Shown here in pieces: positions 8,738 to 17,743 of a stretch of 23,337 nt of DNA; the stretch's first letter is position 1, and every line of letters starts with the position of its first letter. The stretch spans positions 8,805-32,141 of the forward strand of contig NWUY0300010911.1 in assembly GCA_004151065.3 (NCBI GenBank). Reading direction: 5' to 3'. Made by a program: the position numbers and the translations under genes. Below the pieces are notes generated by a model that searched no databases, was not told the origin of the DNA, and was given only the letters and a program-made list of their open reading frames with translations. This stretch comes from Larix sibirica (taxonomy: Eukaryota > Streptophyta > Pinopsida > Pinales > Pinaceae).

Positions 8738-10328
8738 CTACTCATCATCCTCATAATCATCATCCTCAAAATGATCATCAACATCCTCTTCTACATCACC
8801 GTCCTCATCACTGTTTGGACCAAAGATGGGGGACATCATGTCCTAAACAGTCTGGGCCACCATGACTATCCTCTATATGGTTAATGACCAATTTGTGGCA
8901 TTCAGAAGTAGATAAAGATTAGCTCCTCGTCTAAGGGCTACCATCCATTATCCATGACCCCATATAGTATTTTATATATGTGACGACAAAGCCCCTCCAG
9001 GATAGCCTTCGGGCCTCCTCGTCATCTCTATGTTGGGGACGGGGGGTAGGGTCAATTGCCTTGAGACTCCCCCATCATCTATGTTGTCCCTACGGTGGTA
9101 TTGGTCCAACATTTTCTCACACATGAGAGGAGAGGAATCAATAACATGTATCACATAAGTAAATCTAGTTTCCATCCATGCTAGTATGTAAACATAACTT
9201 AAATGGATAATCAAAATCATATGACCATCAAATCCCCATGACTAGCCTAATAGTCAAGGTAACTCTAGGTTGCCATGGTAATCCACACCTGCATAGGGAT
9301 AGTCCTCAAAGACTACAAATTTTTTTTTCCATTGAGCGAAGAATTCTTTGTGAAATACGTTTTGTTTCCATTGAGCGAAGAATTCTTTGTGAAATACGTT
9401 TCCCATGACACTGCCTTTACCCCTAAGTATCATATCACCCCATTGTTTCCCAAATGTAGGTGGAAAAGTTGAAAACTCCTCCTCTCTTGCTACATTGAGT
9501 AAATTGGCATTGCACCATAATCAAAAACATATGGGTCCACTTGAAGTATGCGTCACCTAGTACCTACTTGAAGATCATTATTTGATTGTCGAAATATTGT
9601 GGGTCCCCCCTAACCCCAGTACTCACACTACACCTACCGCCACAACATGTGTCTTGAGGTGTTGTATTTCCACAATCCATATGGAGGAGTCACGTAGTTA
9701 AGACCCTCTCACACAATGTTCCTCCAAGTAGTCCTCCATAACCACATCTCATGGCTACATTGGTCCTGTCTTCCCTATCACTCCAAGTATCAACATAACA
9801 ATCATAAAATACACATCAAGGAGGAAGAGGTTGAACCTCTTACCCTATACCATGAGGGCCTTGATGTCTAGGTATTAGTACTTGATGATCTTTGTCAACA
9901 AAAGATTGTATGATCTCATCAACGGGTTCTCAAAGAACTTGAGCAACTCATAACGTGCTAGTGCCCCCCACATGAAGAGGTTATCTCGAAGATCCCTATA
10001 GAGAATTGGGAGATCCCTCTCTCTCCATCTCACCCTCATGGCTACATTTTTGTCCAAAAAATAATCTAGTCAAAATGCATTTTTTCCCAAGAAAACTGAC
10101 ACACCCTCGCAATTTCCCCAATAATAGTTGCAACAGATAGTCATGTTTGTTCAGCAAAATAGTGTGACCCCGTCGCCCTTTTTCTTTGAATAAGTACAAT
10201 GGCTCGTCGTTGGACTTCGTTTCCAAGGTGAAACCCTATCACACTTGTCATTTTATTTCGCACAAGCACATCGTGAGAAAGGCCTTCAAACCATCAACGA
10301 CTAGAAGAACCCTTTTGGGGTTCCCCAT
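8738..10328 (-). pseudogene. Antisense ORF remnant inside the retroelement
   Basis: The best start is ATG at 10328 (minus), giving MGNPKRVLLVVDGLKAF and a Cys-containing stretch. After stops it continues as LETKSNDEPLYLF and LQLLLGKLRGCVSFLGKKC. A frame change follows, with RDLPILYRDLRDN, LFMWGALARYELLKFFENPL and KRFNLFLLDVYFMIV. The product would end with an acidic tail (SDEDGDVEEDVDD..., then EDDDYEDDE) before TAG at 8738. About 530 codons are spanned, with many stops and frameshifts. I recognise no domain. It lies opposite to the pol genes, downstream of them, in the position where Tat-lineage elements may carry antisense ORFs. That functional link is inference. Confidence 0.45.
9326..9403. 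repeat. 39-bp tandem duplication (13 codons)
   Basis: tttccattgagcgaagaatt... at 9326-9364 is repeated at 9365-9403. The first 37 bases are identical. The period is a multiple of three, so it would keep frame in the antisense ORF that covers it. Confidence 0.95.
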
Positions 10329-10504
10329 GATCCCCAAAATCCCTAATCTAAAAAATGAATCGAAAAAAAATGAAGAGTAAGGAGAGACCTCTAACCTACA
10401 AATCGAAAAATCTAAATTTGACAAATGGAATGGATTAAATCTACACCTGAAGTTTGGGTCCTGGGAGCCTCTCCAATGGTGAATAGTGAAAATGACACCT
10501 GATT

Positions 10505-10535
10505 ATTGTGTGGGCCCCACCCTATTTATGGAATT
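10505..10535 (-). promoter_or_regulatory. Weak candidate promoter motif upstream of antisense ORF
   Basis: On the minus strand ccataaatagg (TATA-like/CArG-like) is followed by gtggggcccaca, a GGGCCC site of the sort bound by plant TCP factors. It lies about 190 bp upstream of the proposed antisense ATG. Spacing to a start site cannot be judged from sequence alone. Confidence 0.2.
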
Positions 10536-10939
10536 TGGGTCATTTTTTCTCCTAATGCATATGGCCTTGTACACCATCCATTTGATGTGTCATTCACACT
10601 ATTAGTGTCCTATTTCCATGCTCTTCTTGACTACATAGCCAGATTTATGTGATTAAGATGTTTTTTTTGAGAAGTCCCTGTTTCCCCCTTATTTTTCATG
10701 CACATGATTTAGTTTTTTATTCTATGTTATATGTTGCTTGTACTATCAGTTTTCTCTCCAAATGCATTATTCTTTGGTATTGTTTCCATGTGTGTAGGTA
10801 TAGGTTGCAATGAGATCACAATGTTTCTTTATGTGTGACCATCCTTACAAGTATACTTCTTCAAATTGGCATATAGGTGATTTCCTTTTGCAAATGTCTT
10901 ATGCATTAACCTAGTTTGATCCCATTATACCTATAGGAT

Positions 10940-12300
10940 TCCCCCACCATATGCTTGGGAAAGTGGCCTAGCCCTACCACCCTTGCATTTTCCCTTACTC
11001 AACAATAGAACATTACCTACAGAGGTTACCATTCATTAGTACCCCAAGTGCATTTTGGTAGCCATATCACATTTTACCCCGGAGGAACGGGAGTCCATCT
11101 AGTCTATGATAATGAAATTAGACTTATATGCTTCTTCATTCTCACTCATTAGACTACACGCAGATTCCCACGTCATGGCATATTATGTTTCGTCTTATAT
11201 TTCATAATCCCATCACTTCATCCGTACTATAAAAGTTACATTATTTTTCTACCATTCATCTACCCCCAAGGATATTATCATCAGCGTTATGTCCCTTGTT
11301 CATCCCTTTGTATCCCTCCCATGGTTTTATCACATGTTATACATATGCTGCCAGATTATCCATCCTTTCATGCTCCGAACAAAGGAACTTTTAATTCCAT
11401 TGTTCTATGACCATCAAATACCCTTGGTGTCTCCATTCTAGTTCTTTCACATCCGTGTATCATCCCTTGTGCTGATAAACAATGAAACCTCATTTATTTG
11501 TTTTCAATATGCCTCCCTCTATCGACTTCAACTCATGTGTTATAGAGGATAGGCCCAGAGGAATTATGTACCTTGGACCCATAACCATCATTGATGGGTT
11601 ACCTTATACCGAGAGGATACCTCATTTCTTCTTGGAATGGTTTGTTCTCACGTGCTCAACTCTAATTCATTATCGCACCTTTCATAATCATACAATGTGG
11701 TGATTCCCTTATCCCATTTTGGTCAAATACCATGAACATTTTGAGTCTATTCTAAAATCCTTTCAGTCCTCAGCTTCCTATGATGTTTGGTTTGCATTGG
11801 CGGCAATGATATAGTTTCATTTGCAATTCCCTAGGTTTGTTTAACTTAGTCTTTCAACAGTTTGAGCCTATTGTTCGGAGTTTCTCATACTATAATTTCT
11901 TCCAAATCTTGGACCCCTCTAGTTTCAATGGGGCTTAAGTTACTTTAATTTCTCATCTCATCAAGATGTCATTGTTCTTATTCATGTACTTCATATCAAC
12001 TATGGATTAGACCATATTTGTGAACTTGGATTGGGTCCCTTTTTTACCCTCATAATGTATTTACCCAACATTTATTCATGTTTATTGATTTGACCCCTCT
12101 TGGTATTGATCCCACATTGTATTGTGACATTGATACAAAGGATTACCGTCTCATTTATATTTGAGATTGTGTATCCCTGACCCCTTTGGTTGGTTTGTCT
12201 ACGAGTATGGCCTGTAAATCCCCCTTGGGGGTTGGACTCTTCTTCTTTACTTCCCCTTGTCCCTTGTCTCGGTGCATAGGATTCCCTTATCAAATGAGAA
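10940..12300 (+). other. Coding-like decayed stretch, unrecognised
   Basis: Protein-like phrases run on the plus strand in shifting frames. Examples are HFGSHITFYPGGTGVHLVYD near 11050-11110, a 73-codon open frame at 11482-11703 containing IEDRPRGIMYLGPITII, and after its stop LVKYHEHFESILKSF and YDVWFALAAMI. I know no family for these. The stretch sits between the antisense ORF and the candidate 3' LTR, so it probably belongs to the same element's long 3' region. Confidence 0.3.
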
Positions 12301-12351
12301 AATACCTATGATGTATTTCAGCAATACAATGAGCTCTTGACCTGACACATC

Positions 12352-12361
12352 AAAGGGAAAC
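12352..12361 (+). other. Candidate polypurine tract
   Basis: aaagggaaac directly precedes TGTTAACAG. Plus-strand DNA synthesis in LTR retroelements primes from such a purine run immediately 5' of the 3' LTR. It fits the pol orientation. Confidence 0.45.
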
Positions 12362-13074
12362 TGTTAACAGACTAATTTTGCTCACTTTCCTTATCACTAA
12401 TATCATCAACATTGTACATCATTTTCAACAGTATAAGCCCCATTTCCATCACATTCATATCCATATGACCTTAACAATGTGACCAAAACCAAAAATAAAT
12501 TCAAAGTTTGACCCTAACTAACATGTTGCGGATTTTACCTAAAATTGCACGACAATGTGTCACACTAAAAGCTTCAAAAACTGCAACAAGGTCCCAAAAC
12601 CATAATTTGGTTACTCATCATTGTTGCACACCTCTCAAAAAGGTGTAGTGGTTGGAATTGCACAAACCTTAACCATTATGGTTGAAAATAGTTGTTGATT
12701 TGGTCTCCAAAACCTATCTTCCCCACTAAATCATCAATGAATAGGGGATTATTCACATTGGAGTTAGAACTTAGTATTGTCGACAATATTTCCTATAAGT
12801 ACAACCCTCAAGGTAACCTTTCCATCTCCATACACACGATAAGTTTATGTTGTTGGATTCCATATTGAAGCAAGAAAGAGAACCATTATCCCTTCTTTCT
12901 TTCACCATTTGGAATCAACCAACATAATCACTTGGTTGGAAAGTTGGGCACAAAGGAGCAAGAAGAACCCGCCCTTGGTTTAGCTACAGAGTTCCATTAC
13001 CATCTACAAACAATACCAAGTTTTTGTTATCTCAGTTCATTCTTTCTGTATTAATATAAAAATGATTCTTTACA
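12362..13074 (+). repeat. Candidate 3' LTR
   Basis: The segment starts TGTTAACAG just after the purine tract and can end at TTCTTTACA (13074), giving TGT...ACA ends and about 713 bp. A TATA-like tataagt lies at 12794-12800. It has no recognisable coding content. No second copy exists in the window, so the boundary cannot be proved here. Confidence 0.38.
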
Positions 13075-13214
13075 TGTGTTTCATCTCCTCTTTTTAGCTA
13101 TTTTTTATTTATCATGCATACATGGTTAAAGAATTATATTAGTTTAGTTTAGTTTCATTTAATCCATTGATATGTTACTTCAAATAGCACAACACTCAAG
13201 TAATTACTTTTAGT

Positions 13215-13985
13215 GCATGCCATGGCTTAGGAGGCGGCAATAATACCTGAGGGTACATCACATGAAGTCGCTTGAGGAATAACTATACGAAGATGCTTCC
13301 ATAGCCAATTTTTGCATGCTTCTTTGTCTTGCAATTGGTCAGTTGGGAGCACATGTTGGCCAATAGATTGGTGCACCAATCAAACATTATGGATCTCAAT
13401 CATTCTACCCCATAATACATGTGGCTCGGGATGCTTGATGAAGAATCGAAGAGCCTACCACTCGGGTGATGATAGTCAAAATAACTTTCAAAGGAAAGCT
13501 TGTTATGCTGGTAATGGGAATTTGGGAGCCCATCTTTTGGGTTCCATGCATGTAATAAGCATTGTTGTACTCTTTCATGGTGATAATTCCCTCCCCACTT
13601 CCCAATCCTTTTAGGTTTATTGGTGCCCCCCGCCAAGATAACCCCATGAGGAAGTATATGTCATTAACTGTTATTTCCAAGGTCTCCCCTTTTATCACAA
13701 AGGCACTTTGATCGGGATCCCAATACCTTATAACCACTTGAAAAATGTTATTTTGAGACCGCATATAGGGAACACTAAAAAATTGATTAATTTGAACCTA
13801 TGGACAACATTGAGAGTCAAAGGATCACTAAGGGCCTCTCTATCCAGATATTCATGCTCCCTCTCCCTCCAAATGAATTCCATCCTGAAGAAAAAGTCAA
13901 GCTTGGGATCAATGTGCTAGTTTTTCTATCTTTTGTTAGCCACACACACTTTTTCCAATGCACAGTAGTGTGGCCATGCATTTGT
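13215..13985 (-). pseudogene. Plant mobile domain-like (transposon-associated) ORF remnant
   Basis: The minus strand reads, N to C, FFRMEFIWREREHEYLD and DPLTLNVVHR, then after a frameshift near 13790 an open frame at 13764-13405. That frame has RYWDPDQSAFVIKGETLEIT, VNDIYFLMGLSWRGAPINL and PLKVILTIITRVVGS. A further frameshift near 13415 gives MYYGVEWLRSIMFDWC and HAKIGYGSIF. The pattern FxxxxxELxxTxxDVxxLxGLxxxGxPV is that of the aminotransferase-like plant mobile domain (PMD), which occurs in plant transposons and in the MAIN-type nuclear proteins. I assign it by pattern only. At least two frameshifts and a stop show decay. It lies outside the proposed 3' LTR, so it may belong to another element. 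Confidence 0.45.
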
Positions 13986-14029
13986 TGAATTGTACAGGTG
14001 CATCTATTCATCCCCCATGCACCCCGCAA

Positions 14030-14651
14030 GAGAGAAAAGTGTGTGGGCGCTATTTTGAAAGTATAATGGACTTAAACCCTCAAATTTTGAACCAAAATGG
14101 GAAATAAAACCATGAAAATGGAGGAGGACAAAATAAAGTACCTAGGGAAGACAAAATATGAATCTGATGCCCAAGCAGTCCACAATCCATAATTAAATAT
14201 TTACAGTAAAAACTTACTCCAAAGAGGTAAACAGAGGTAAAAATGAACTTACTATTTTGACTTGGTGAAATGTTTTATAAACATGGATTTGCAACATTAA
14301 CCCTTCTAACTTTGAAAGGTCATAATTTCAATCAGAGAGCTTACCAATACATGGGTGCCCTCATATAGAACCTATAATGTCTTTTGGTGCCCATTTCAGA
14401 GTTTTGCGAGGCTCAAGAGTCCCTTGTTAGCCCCACCATGTCTTTGAGTTGAAGCCTCATTACTCATTCTTGATGTTATGATGCCCAATACTCTAGGGAG
14501 GACTCTAAAAAAAAAATCACTTGGTGTTGTTGCACTTGCATACTATTGTTTTCTTTTTTTTTTGTAACTAGGGGAATCGAAAACTGGGAAGGGGCTGGTA
14601 CTCGCGTGACANTTGGCTGAGTAAAAAAATGAATATTTTTGTTTTTTTTAA
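14030..14651. other. No gene recognised
   Basis: Non-coding AT-rich sequence with homopolymer runs near 14508 and 14552. One ambiguous base (n) is at 14612. A short GC-richer patch at 14573-14625 precedes the GCCGAT array and may belong to the same element. Confidence 0.5.
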
Positions 14652-14749
14652 GTTTGCCGATATATTGCCGATGTTTGCCGACATTTTCGCCGATAAATCC
14701 GATAATTTCTTTTTGGACCCTCGGCGATATATTCGCCGACACGATATTT
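14652..14749. repeat. Degenerate GCCGAT short-unit array
   Basis: GCCGA(T/C) or its near variants occur at about 14656, 14667, 14677, 14689, 14699, 14723, 14734 and 14742. They are mostly 10-12 bp apart and joined by AT-rich spacers such as atatt. On the minus strand the unit reads roughly ATATCGGCGAA. CpG is concentrated here against a CpG-poor background. Open frames on the minus strand through this array are by-products of the repeat. Confidence 0.75.
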
Positions 14750-15637
14750 GTAACATTGGTCTACAATGTACACCCTGGGGGCTTCATAACAACTATATAT
14801 AAGAGGTATCTCAACCTCTCATTAAATCATTGTGCATCATGTAGTAAGTATCAAGCATCTTGATCATGTAATTTATTTGCCCACTATTGTGTACTATCTT
14901 GGGTTATGATTATATTAAATATCTTTAGGGTGTCCTGGGTTTATATAATTGAGTTTTATCATAATGTTATTTCCCCAATGCTTAGCATTTTATGAAAATT
15001 GCAGCTTAATTTTGGATGTGTATAATTTTTTGGTGTTGAGAGTTTTTTCATTTTAACCTATATTTAATTGACTTTCAGGTATCATGTGGCTTCCATGAAT
15101 TTGTTTAAATGAGAAGCACTAATTTTTCCAGAAGGCATTTGATCCCAGTTCTAGCTTACCAAAGATTGTTGCCTCCTTCCAAATATCTAGAAAGTAAAAC
15201 ACTAGATACTTGATGCCTAATTATTTGATCGAACCCAACTTTATGTTGTCAGAATGTGGTCCCTTGAAAGCACTTCTTGTTCCAGGTCTTGCTAAGTGGT
15301 CTGCAACTTTGATGGCTTTGCTATTCTTGAATCTCCACCTTATCATGTTTAAGTTTGATTGTCTTTCTCTTTATTCCCGTTAAATTTCCATTCATTCCCT
15401 ATGCTATATAGCAAAACTTTGCTAGAGAAAGAGTATTGATATGTGTAAATCCTTAATGTACCTTCTGCTCAATGCTTTTACATATATTTTGTTTCTTCTT
15501 GTTTGTTCTCTTTGAATTTCTTGTCATGGCATATATCAAACAACAGATCAAGATGTCTGAAGCCCTGATGTTCTTTTCTGAGTATTAAGTCACTGAGGTT
15601 TTGTGTTAGCTAAGATTTCACTGTTAAGTTACTGCAG
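14750..15637 (+). other. Upstream intron or 5' region of the DUF482 gene
   Basis: No supported exon. The T-rich tract and tgcag at 15633-15637 form the splice acceptor of the first recognised exon, so an upstream exon with the start codon must exist. It could be here or beyond. Frame upstream of the acceptor closes at TAA 15617 with no ATG in between. Confidence 0.5.
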
Positions 15638-15790
15638 GGCATATCTGCTTTTGGGGGAAAGTTGAGGCGGAGATCATTTACGTTCCATATCAATGCATTA
15701 TTCTGGAGGAATGAAAGGAGACACTTGATAGAGCCACAAGAGCGTGATTTTCTTATCAGCACTGAGCAAATTATGGAACCAATGATAGAG
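15638..15790 (+). CDS. DUF482 (FemAB/GNAT-fold) protein, upstream exon
   Basis: This 153-bp, phase 0-0 exon lies between a ctgcag acceptor and a GAG/gtgata donor. It encodes 51 residues: GISAFGGKLRRRSFTFHINA, then LFWRNERRHLIEPQERDF and a Glu/Met/Ile-containing end. The Arg/Ser-rich, acid-poor first half fits the end of an organelle transit peptide. The rest fits the variable linker before the conserved domain. The exon joins in frame to the one at 15919. No start codon lies in it, so the protein begins in an exon not identified. It is undamaged by stops or shifts, unlike nearly all other coding sequence here. Confidence 0.72.
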
Positions 15791-15918
15791 GTGATATGCT
15801 TTTAGCTCTGTGGTTTGTTCCCTTGTCACCTTTTTTAATCTTGTTGAAGGTTTTTTCTGTAAGTTTTTAGTTTGGTTAGATGTTTTTTGTTATTTTTAAA
15901 TTGTCCTCCTAATTGCAG

Positions 15919-16101
15919 GGAACATCTAATGTTGGGGATGCATCTCGGAGAATCTCTATATCTGTAGTGTCATCCATTTCACAAGTCTCTACAGAGGATT
16001 GGGATGCATGTGCTACAGGTGCCACAGGCCATATGAAACTTAATCCATTCCTTACTCATGCTTTTCTTTCAAGCTTAGAGGAGACAGGGTGTGCTGTTCA
16101 G
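15919..16101 (+). CDS. DUF482 (FemAB/GNAT-fold) protein, exon with domain start
   Basis: This 183-bp, phase 0-0 exon lies between an attgcag acceptor and a TTCAG/gtttt donor and encodes 61 residues. The key stretch is ISISVVSSISQVSTEDWDAC, then a short insert, then NPFLTHAFLSSLEETGCAV. This matches the start of the DUF482/'peptidogalycan biosynthesis/recognition' family (V..SI..V...DWDAC....NPFL.HAFL..LE.SG), a GNAT/FemAB-like fold. The family is bacterial and also present as one nuclear-encoded plant protein, probably plastid-targeted. Its biochemical role in plants is not settled to my knowledge. The next expected segment (a GW.P.H...RD.....G..PLYLK-type motif) is not found downstream in the window. 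Confidence 0.85.
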
Positions 16102-16959
16102 GTTTTTCCCTTTGTATGCCTCCTTGTTAATTTCTCTCTTCCTTAGATGATCTCTGAGCCATGATTATGTTTCTTAAGATTGAAGATGGGCTTCTTTTTT
16201 AGCTAGACTTTTATATTTTGTCCTAATTGATCATTTTGCATTGCTTTTTAAAAGGTTGTAGACAATTTTACTAAAAGCACTACTCCCACTGTGTTTGGTT
16301 TACTTTGTTTAGCATGGCTGTTTTTGATGCTGGAAATAAGCCAATTCTAAGTTTCACCTTACTAATGCCCTAGTTTTCAAAAAATGTAGAGACAGTGTCT
16401 CTCTTTTTAAGCTTTCTATTTGCTGAGATTGGAGCAATGGACAGATTTTGACTGCTAATATCATAAAGAAGGAAGAAAAGAGGTTGCTAACTATAGAGCA
16501 ATATCTGGTACACATACAATACCCAGAAAAATCCGAGCAGCAGTCTTGTTATGACCCTCTTTTGAGATGACTGCGTTGAACTTAAACTGCCATAATCAAT
16601 TATTCCAGTAACAAATGCTCCATATCTGCACATAGTGATTAGTGCCATACGAATAACGGACATACATCTGGCACAAAAAGTACCATACGTACAGTTTCAT
16701 ATGTACAGGGCATACAGTCTCCAGCATAAGACAAGAAGGCAAAAATATGCTTGCTATAATAATTCAAGCTACTTGAAGTCACACACCAAAAGTGTTGGTT
16801 ATATCCACCAATGACCAAAAAGTTGGGGCACATGCCTAGGTGATGTGTGTTTGACCAAGCTTTGATATCTTCTGCAACAATGCACCCGATAAGCTCCCAT
16901 GTGTGAGTGCATACTCCTTCATGTGATGTGCCGCCCTAAAATGAAACAAACTTCTCCCA
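16102..16959 (+). other. Putative intron of the DUF482 gene
   Basis: Starts with the gtttttccc donor, with T-rich sequence typical of plant introns just after it. The short open frame running past the donor to 16146 is exon read-through. No other gene, RNA or clear repeat is seen to about 16950. Confidence 0.5.
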
Positions 16960-17053
16960 CGTGTGCATAAAGTGAGGATTAAACAAGTATTGATAGATGT
17001 ATAATGCATAACCGTTTTTTTCCACATGTGCATAAAGTGAGGGATTCCCCTAT
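16955..17053. repeat. Diverged direct repeat
   Basis: tcccacgtgtgcataaagtg at about 16955 recurs as tccacatgtgcataaagtg at about 17020. Each copy is followed by tataatgcata (about 16999 and 17051). The offset is about 65 bp at the left and about 52 bp at the right, so the copies differ by an indel. Confidence 0.75.
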
Positions 17054-17270
17054 AATGCATAGGGGAATCGACCATTGGGGCGGGGCCCATTCTCGCATGA
17101 CATGGGGTCGATTCCTGTCCGCTACCACTATACTCCTAGGTGCACCCACACATCCCGCAAGCATGGGGCACAGGTAATCCGGGGTGATTTGAACTCGTGA
17201 CCTCCATTTACAACATTTCCTTCATATCAAGCGAATCGCCGGTTGAGCTACACCCCTGCGGACTCACTTG
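16960..17270 (-). mobile_element. tRNA-headed SINE-like sequence
   Basis: On the minus strand, starting near 17262, GGGGTG is followed by TAGCTCAACCGG, an A-box match to TRGYNNARNGG with one extra base. After a short anticodon-arm-like region comes GAGTTCAAATC, one or two changes from the B box GGTTCRANNCC, then CACCCCGG, which can pair with the 5' GGGGTG. Pol III tRNA promoters of this form head plant SINEs. The sequence continues into a non-tRNA body with a strong hairpin. A convincing target-site duplication or tail was not found, so the 3' end is uncertain. A decayed free-standing tRNA pseudogene is the alternative. Confidence 0.6.
17043..17069. repeat. Perfect 11-bp inverted repeat (hairpin)
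   Basis: GATTCCCCTAT at 17043-17053 pairs perfectly with ATAGGGGAATC at 17059-17069 around a 5-base loop, aatgc. It lies within the SINE-like body. Confidence 0.95.
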
Positions 17271-17399
17271 CCTAATTTATTGATATAGGCATGCGTGAAT
17301 ATTGTTCATAACTTCATCCCTGAGTATACCCACTCCTTGATATAGTTGCAGGATTGACATATTTACACCTATCTAATGTAAATTGACTATTTTCAAATC

Positions 17400-17414
17400 A
17401 AATTCTTGATAAAT
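17400..17414. repeat. Left target-site duplication of SINE
   Basis: aaattcttgataaat, identical to 17729-17743, directly flanking the SINE. Confidence 0.92.
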
Positions 17415-17728
17415 TGTCAACAGGAGCTTGGTAAGATGGTAAAGCAAGGATTTTTCACACCCCACCAAGGTTCAAATTCCCCAAACACGTTTTACCCCTC
17501 AAGGGCCATCTCACCCATGCAAGTGGGTTGCTTCAAACCATTGTGGCCAGGTTCAAGTCTCAGCTACCTTTGGCAGACTAGATACCCCCATCTGCAGCTT
17601 GTTAGCCAAAGGCATCTTTGTCAAGTGTTGTATGCCAGCTACATTACACCATAATATTCCCAGATTGGAGAAGGGCAAGTTTGCCAGAGAGTGATAATAG
17701 GAAGTATCTTGTTAAAAATAAATAAATA
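17415..17728 (+). mobile_element. tRNA-derived SINE with target-site duplication
   Basis: A 314-bp insertion flanked by exact 15-bp direct repeats. It has a pol III A box TGGTAAGATGG at 17429-17439 (10 of 11 to TRGYNNARNGG) and a B box GGTTCAAATTC at 17469-17479 (10 of 11 to GGTTCRANNCC), 40 bp apart as in tRNA genes. The body is followed by a tail of (aaat)n type, ttaaaaataaataaataaa. These are the full marks of a SINE mobilised by a LINE machinery. The 82-codon open frame starting at 17406 is a by-product. The element sits about 1.3 kb downstream of the DUF482 exon, probably in its intron. The intact duplication suggests a fairly recent insertion. Confidence 0.9.
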
Positions 17729-17743
17729 AAATTCTTGATAAAT
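17729..17743. repeat. Right target-site duplication of SINE
   Basis: aaattcttgataaat, identical to 17400-17414, following the A-rich tail. Confidence 0.92.

Larger units (their letters stand above)
5170..13074 (+). mobile_element. Degenerate Ty3/gypsy LTR retrotransposon (Tat-like layout), 5'-truncated
   Basis: The plus strand carries, in order, protease-like, knuckle-like, RT, integrase C-terminal and RNase H-like remnants. These are followed by an antisense ORF remnant, a coding-like stretch and a candidate 3' LTR. Every protein part has several stops or frameshifts, so the copy is old and inactive. No 5' LTR, primer-binding site or capsid domain is seen upstream of about 5090. The element type is clear from RT and integrase. 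The outer limits are inferred: the left edge from where coding similarity begins, the right edge from the candidate LTR end. Tat-lineage elements such as Grande are known for long 3' regions with antisense ORFs, and some Tat members have an extra RNase H. Confidence 0.68.

Noticed and set aside
14476-14756. Minus-strand open frames over the GCCGAT array
   Set aside because: They arise from the short repeat reading as Ile-Ser-Ala-type repeats and contain the ambiguous base; no domain is present.
15109-15193. Possible first exon of the DUF482 gene, starting MRSTNFSRRHLIPVLAYQRL and ending at a gtaaaa donor
   Set aside because: It looks like a transit peptide, but the donor leaves phase 1 while the next exon needs phase 0, so they do not join in frame.
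17406-17654. 82-codon open frame
   Set aside because: It lies within a SINE with pol III boxes and target-site duplication; SINEs do not encode protein.
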